In this document: piece after piece, positions 60,792-64,000 of the stretch
How positions within the stretch are numbered: the first letter of the stretch is position 1
Layout: every line of letters starts with the position of its first letter
Source of the DNA: Zingiber officinale
Lineage: Eukaryota > Streptophyta > Magnoliopsida > Zingiberales > Zingiberaceae
Length of the DNA stretch: 64,000 bases
Direction of reading: 5' to 3'
Assembly: GCF_018446385.1 (NCBI RefSeq)
Contig: NW_024589871.1
Coordinates: 248,001-312,000, forward strand
Program-made: the position numbers and the translations under genes
The notes under the pieces: generated by a model
The model's database searches: none
What the model was told of the DNA's origin: nothing
Seen by the model: the letters and a program-made list of their open reading frames with translations, nothing else

Positions 60792-61939
60792 TGGCAAAAG
60801 GTGATTCGCTCGCCCCCACCAACTCGTCCCTAGACCAACACGGAGGAGATAAATCACGGGTGACTACTAGCCATTAGTGCAAATGGCCAAGAGCAGACAA
60901 GCAACTTATGATCCATCTAATACAATGCAATAATATGTGAATGTCAAGGATAGAGTGACTGATTAGGGTTGTACGTAAAGAGATTGGGCCTTGTATTTGA
61001 GCCTCATAGGCAAGTGCTCAAGAATCGGAATCATAGTCAGAGAACACTCAGGAATCGGGTTTGGAGTTACTTAGTGCTCGGGAACTGGAATTGGAGCCAA
61101 AGTAAATTCGGAAGCAATAAATTGGATTTGGAGTTATTTAGTGCTCTGACACTCAATTCGTTGTTTGATATATCTCATTTAATGAAAAAAGATCTTTTAT
61201 AGTAGATAATTAGAAGGTAATAAATTGCTGAATCATTTCAACCTAATTGAATCAATCTAAATTTTTAAAATCATCTATAATGTCTATAAAATATAATAGA
61301 ATCTTGAATGTATTAGAGAAAAATAACACTATACTAATAGGTTCTTTTTTATTAGAGAAGTGAGAAAGAAAGATGTCACCTGATGCATTAGTTGAGTTTA
61401 TAGGAACGGAAATATCTCTATTTGAAATATCTAGTAATAGAGATACATCTCTTCTAGTCAAAGTAGTTGGGATACTTATAAATTTACAATGATTAATTTT
61501 TGATTATTTGCTTCAAACTATCAAAACTAGAAAATGTACTTGAAAATTTAAAAGTTTGGGATGTTGAATCCCAACTTTAAAATATATTTATTGAATATTT
61601 TATGTCCAAAAATATAGCAAAAGGAGACTATTTAATAATCATTTTGTGTTGATCATGTAAACGAAGTGACACGATCTTGTCCTTTCATTGTTGGATGGCA
61701 AAAAAATTATTCAAAGTGTATATTATTAACATGAATAAATAAATGTACATATGCAAATAATATTTCTGAGATTTTGACATTTGATATAATAATATGTTTT
61801 TTTTTTTTGACTTCTATGTCTTTATCAATATATTAGGATGGTGCTAGTTTTCATATACAGTACCACATTAATATTGATTTTTCAAACATATACTAAAATA
61901 TGTTGATATGACTTCTGTGTTTTTTTTTTAAAAAAAATG

Positions 61940-62327
61940 AGTTATGCTGGTTTTGAGAAACCAGCACCATATTAGTGGTGATTTTCTAAAACCAATGTCA
62001 ATGTGTTCATTTTTTAAAATCAACACTAATGTAATAATCAATGGATTTTTAAAAACCACAACCAATATTGGTGTTGGTTTTTGCAAACCAGCACAAACGC
62101 TGGTTTTGATCTTTGCAAACCAACACTAATATGTAAATGGATTTTTTAAAATTAACATCAAAGTTTGTGCTATTTTTAAAAAACCAACGCCAACATTAGT
62201 ATTGATTTGTAAAAACCGGCATCAACGTGTAGTTTATGAGTTTTTGAACACCATCACTAATGTTGTAATTTTTTAAACCAGCATCATCATGTTCTTCAAA
62301 ATCAAGCATTAAAGTATTCTCCTAGTG
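61940..62327. mobile_element. CACTA-type terminal repeat array
   Basis: Repeats of AACCAGCACCAATNTTGG type, in both orientations and about 35-45 bp apart, fill the stretch. It ends TATTCTCCTAGTG, which on the minus strand reads CACTAGGAGAATA, a CACTA-like terminus. No matching left terminus was found, so this is probably one end of a truncated element. The group differs from that of 14634-16550. Confidence 0.6.
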
Positions 62328-62451
62328 GTTTTTAAACAACTAGTTCTTAGACAACAGATAATGAGTAAAAGATAAACATTTAACATACCTTCATAACACC
62401 TTTTGCATCATTCTGAAACATGAGTAGAACAAGGAGAGGAGAGAGATGACC

Positions 62452-62583
62452 AGTATAGTTGTGAGTGAAAATCCTAACTCACTTGGCGCAAACTCAGTAT
62501 AGTTGTGAGCAAAAATCCTAATTCACTTGGCGCAAACTCAGTATAGTTGTGAGAAAAAAATCTTAACTTACTTGGCACGAACC
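62452..62583 (+). repeat. Three 44-bp tandem repeats
   Basis: Copies start at 62452, 62496 and 62540 with AGTATAGTTGTGAG, then AAAATCCTAACTCACTTGGC and GCAAACTC. The third is the most diverged. Confidence 0.95.
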
Positions 62584-64000
62584 GAGAGTTGAAAAGGATG
62601 ACCTGTATCTAGGGTTAGAAGCGAAAGAAGAGAGGAGTGGGGTGAGCAAGGAAGATGGTTTAGGGCTTTTGTTTTAAGAAAGAGAGGGAAGGGAAGGAAG
62701 AAAATGAGAATAAATAAGTCCGGAGGAAGGAAGAGAGAGATTAAAAATTTTAAATTGACGTTATGTCATCATGCCACGTTTGATGTTGCTCATGGTCGTC
62801 CATATAAGAATGTGTAGGGTATATATATATATATATATATATCACATTTTCATCAATAAATAAAATATCATCTAAAATAAAAATAAAAAACAAAAAAACA
62901 GTTGAACCAGCAGTTTCGATTAAAAATGGCCTTGAACCATAGTCGACCCAGCTTATGGTCCAAGGCCTGTTAATCGAGTCAACGGATAATCGTATGCTGA
63001 CCTAGTTAATTACGGGTCCAGGCTCGATTTGGATGGGTTCGGATCCTGTCCGGAATAGGTCTATTGCTTGCTGCCTAGCAGCCGTACCTCCTTACTCGGC
63101 CTTCCAACCTGATAATCCTGCTCCCTGCCCAACCTCCTAACACGGTAGCTCGGCTTCCCTGCAAGCCTCTTAGCTTGGCAGCTCGACAACTCGACCTTCC
63201 TTGCCAACTCGATTTTTCCTAACAGCTCAACCTTCCCTATTAGGCCGATTATCTAGCTCGGCAGCCCAACCTCTTGACTCAGAGCTCGGCCTTTTTGACT
63301 CCGAGTTCAACAAGTCAAGCCCATCTTGACAACTCAGAATCTGAATTTATTTTTATTTTTAATAAATTTTCATTTATCTCCCGCAACTAGCCATCTTAAA
63401 ACAAGAGTTTATCAACAAGATTGTCCTCCTATAAATTCTCAAAAAAAAAAAAAAAAATTATGAATATCTACCATTGCTCCCGTTTTGAAAATGAAAAGTT
63501 TGGACGTGCCCTTTGAAAAATCTACCTTTTTAATTTAATAAACATCTGAATCTTCATTTTATATGAATTAATTGACGAACTAAACCCACAGCAAAATCAA
63601 TCGATTTATTCTTTTATATATCAGTTATGTTTAATTTCATAGTGCACTGTAATATATCGTATGCACCCGGGATAAGATTGAATTGGTTAATACGGAACAG
63701 AGTTACTATCATATGATAAGAATTTGAATCTCGGTACTGATCAACTACAACTTTCTAATTTATCTCTTCACAGATAGTCCTGTAGTCAACCGTGTGGAGC
63801 TGTTAGGGTGACAGATTTCATCTTTTACTACCATATATATATATAGAAACTGAACCCTAAGTCCAGAATATGACTATATAGGATATAAATTGATTGATTG
63901 ATTTAGATAGACCTTATCTATTTTATTTAAATAAACTAATTAATATAGTGGTCCATATTCTAAATCACAAAATACAATCTAGAAGATGCACTCTCTTTAG
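62584..64000. other. Repeat-rich spacer, no gene recognised
   Basis: A (TA)n run lies at about 62820-62842. The stretch 62930-63340 is GC-richer, with repeated AGCTCGGCAGCTCGACAACT-like words, and resembles the LTR and minisatellite material at the left end of the window. The remainder is AT-rich. Confidence 0.5.

Noticed and set aside
61940-62583. Possible CRISPR-like repeat arrays
   Set aside because: Repeats are in both orientations or directly tandem with no unique spacers, and the genome is a plant's; they fit transposon ends and minisatellites.

Overview
The window is nuclear DNA of a flowering plant. Genes are split by GT-AG introns, and the AT-rich spacers are full of plant transposons: Copia- and Gypsy-type LTRs, hAT, CACTA, PIF/Harbinger MITEs and an Au-type SINE. 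GC-rich first exons and the mix of families lean towards a monocot, possibly Zingiberales. That placement is inference, because no lineage-specific marker was identified.

Layout. Positions 1-7,300 are repeat-dominated: a decayed Ty1/Copia element (about 162-6064) with nested insertions, then an LTR-like remnant on the minus strand. Positions 7,689-9,330 hold a complete six-exon WAT1/UMAMIT transporter gene. Positions 9,700-25,900 are a gene-poor stretch with a LTR remnant, a CACTA element with its target duplication intact, a PIF/Harbinger element, a duplicated segment and two long foldback repeats. Positions 26,006-32,629 hold a seven-exon cytochrome P450 whose I-helix lacks the usual acid-threonine pair; one of its introns carries a SINE. 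A phytocystatin fragment and a nuclear tRNA-Cys(GCA) lie just beyond it.

Positions 35,421-56,400 are the gene-rich part. An ENOD93-like gene (minus) is followed by an RF298/RF4-type RING E3 ligase gene (minus, with a 5'UTR intron). Next come a PMT4/PMT5-type Golgi methyltransferase gene (plus) and a TLP18.3-type thylakoid lumen protein gene (plus). The last of these has an LTR-derived insertion in its second intron, and a related copy in the opposite orientation lies downstream. Positions 56,749-59,010 hold an intronless ARM-repeat membrane protein gene. The rest (59,011-64,000) is spacer with short tandem repeats, LTR-like fragments and a CACTA-type terminal repeat array.

The genes are separately promoted housekeeping or family genes and do not form a pathway or cluster. 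The RING ligase and methyltransferase genes are head to head across about 0.5 kb. Exon joins were placed by hand from GT-AG sites, reading frame and family similarity; every one of the five multi-exon models closes in frame. No wholly new system was identified. The strongest leads are the P450 with the altered I-helix, the duplicated splice acceptor in the methyltransferase gene, the inverted LTR pair around the last TLP18.3 exon, and the long foldback repeats.
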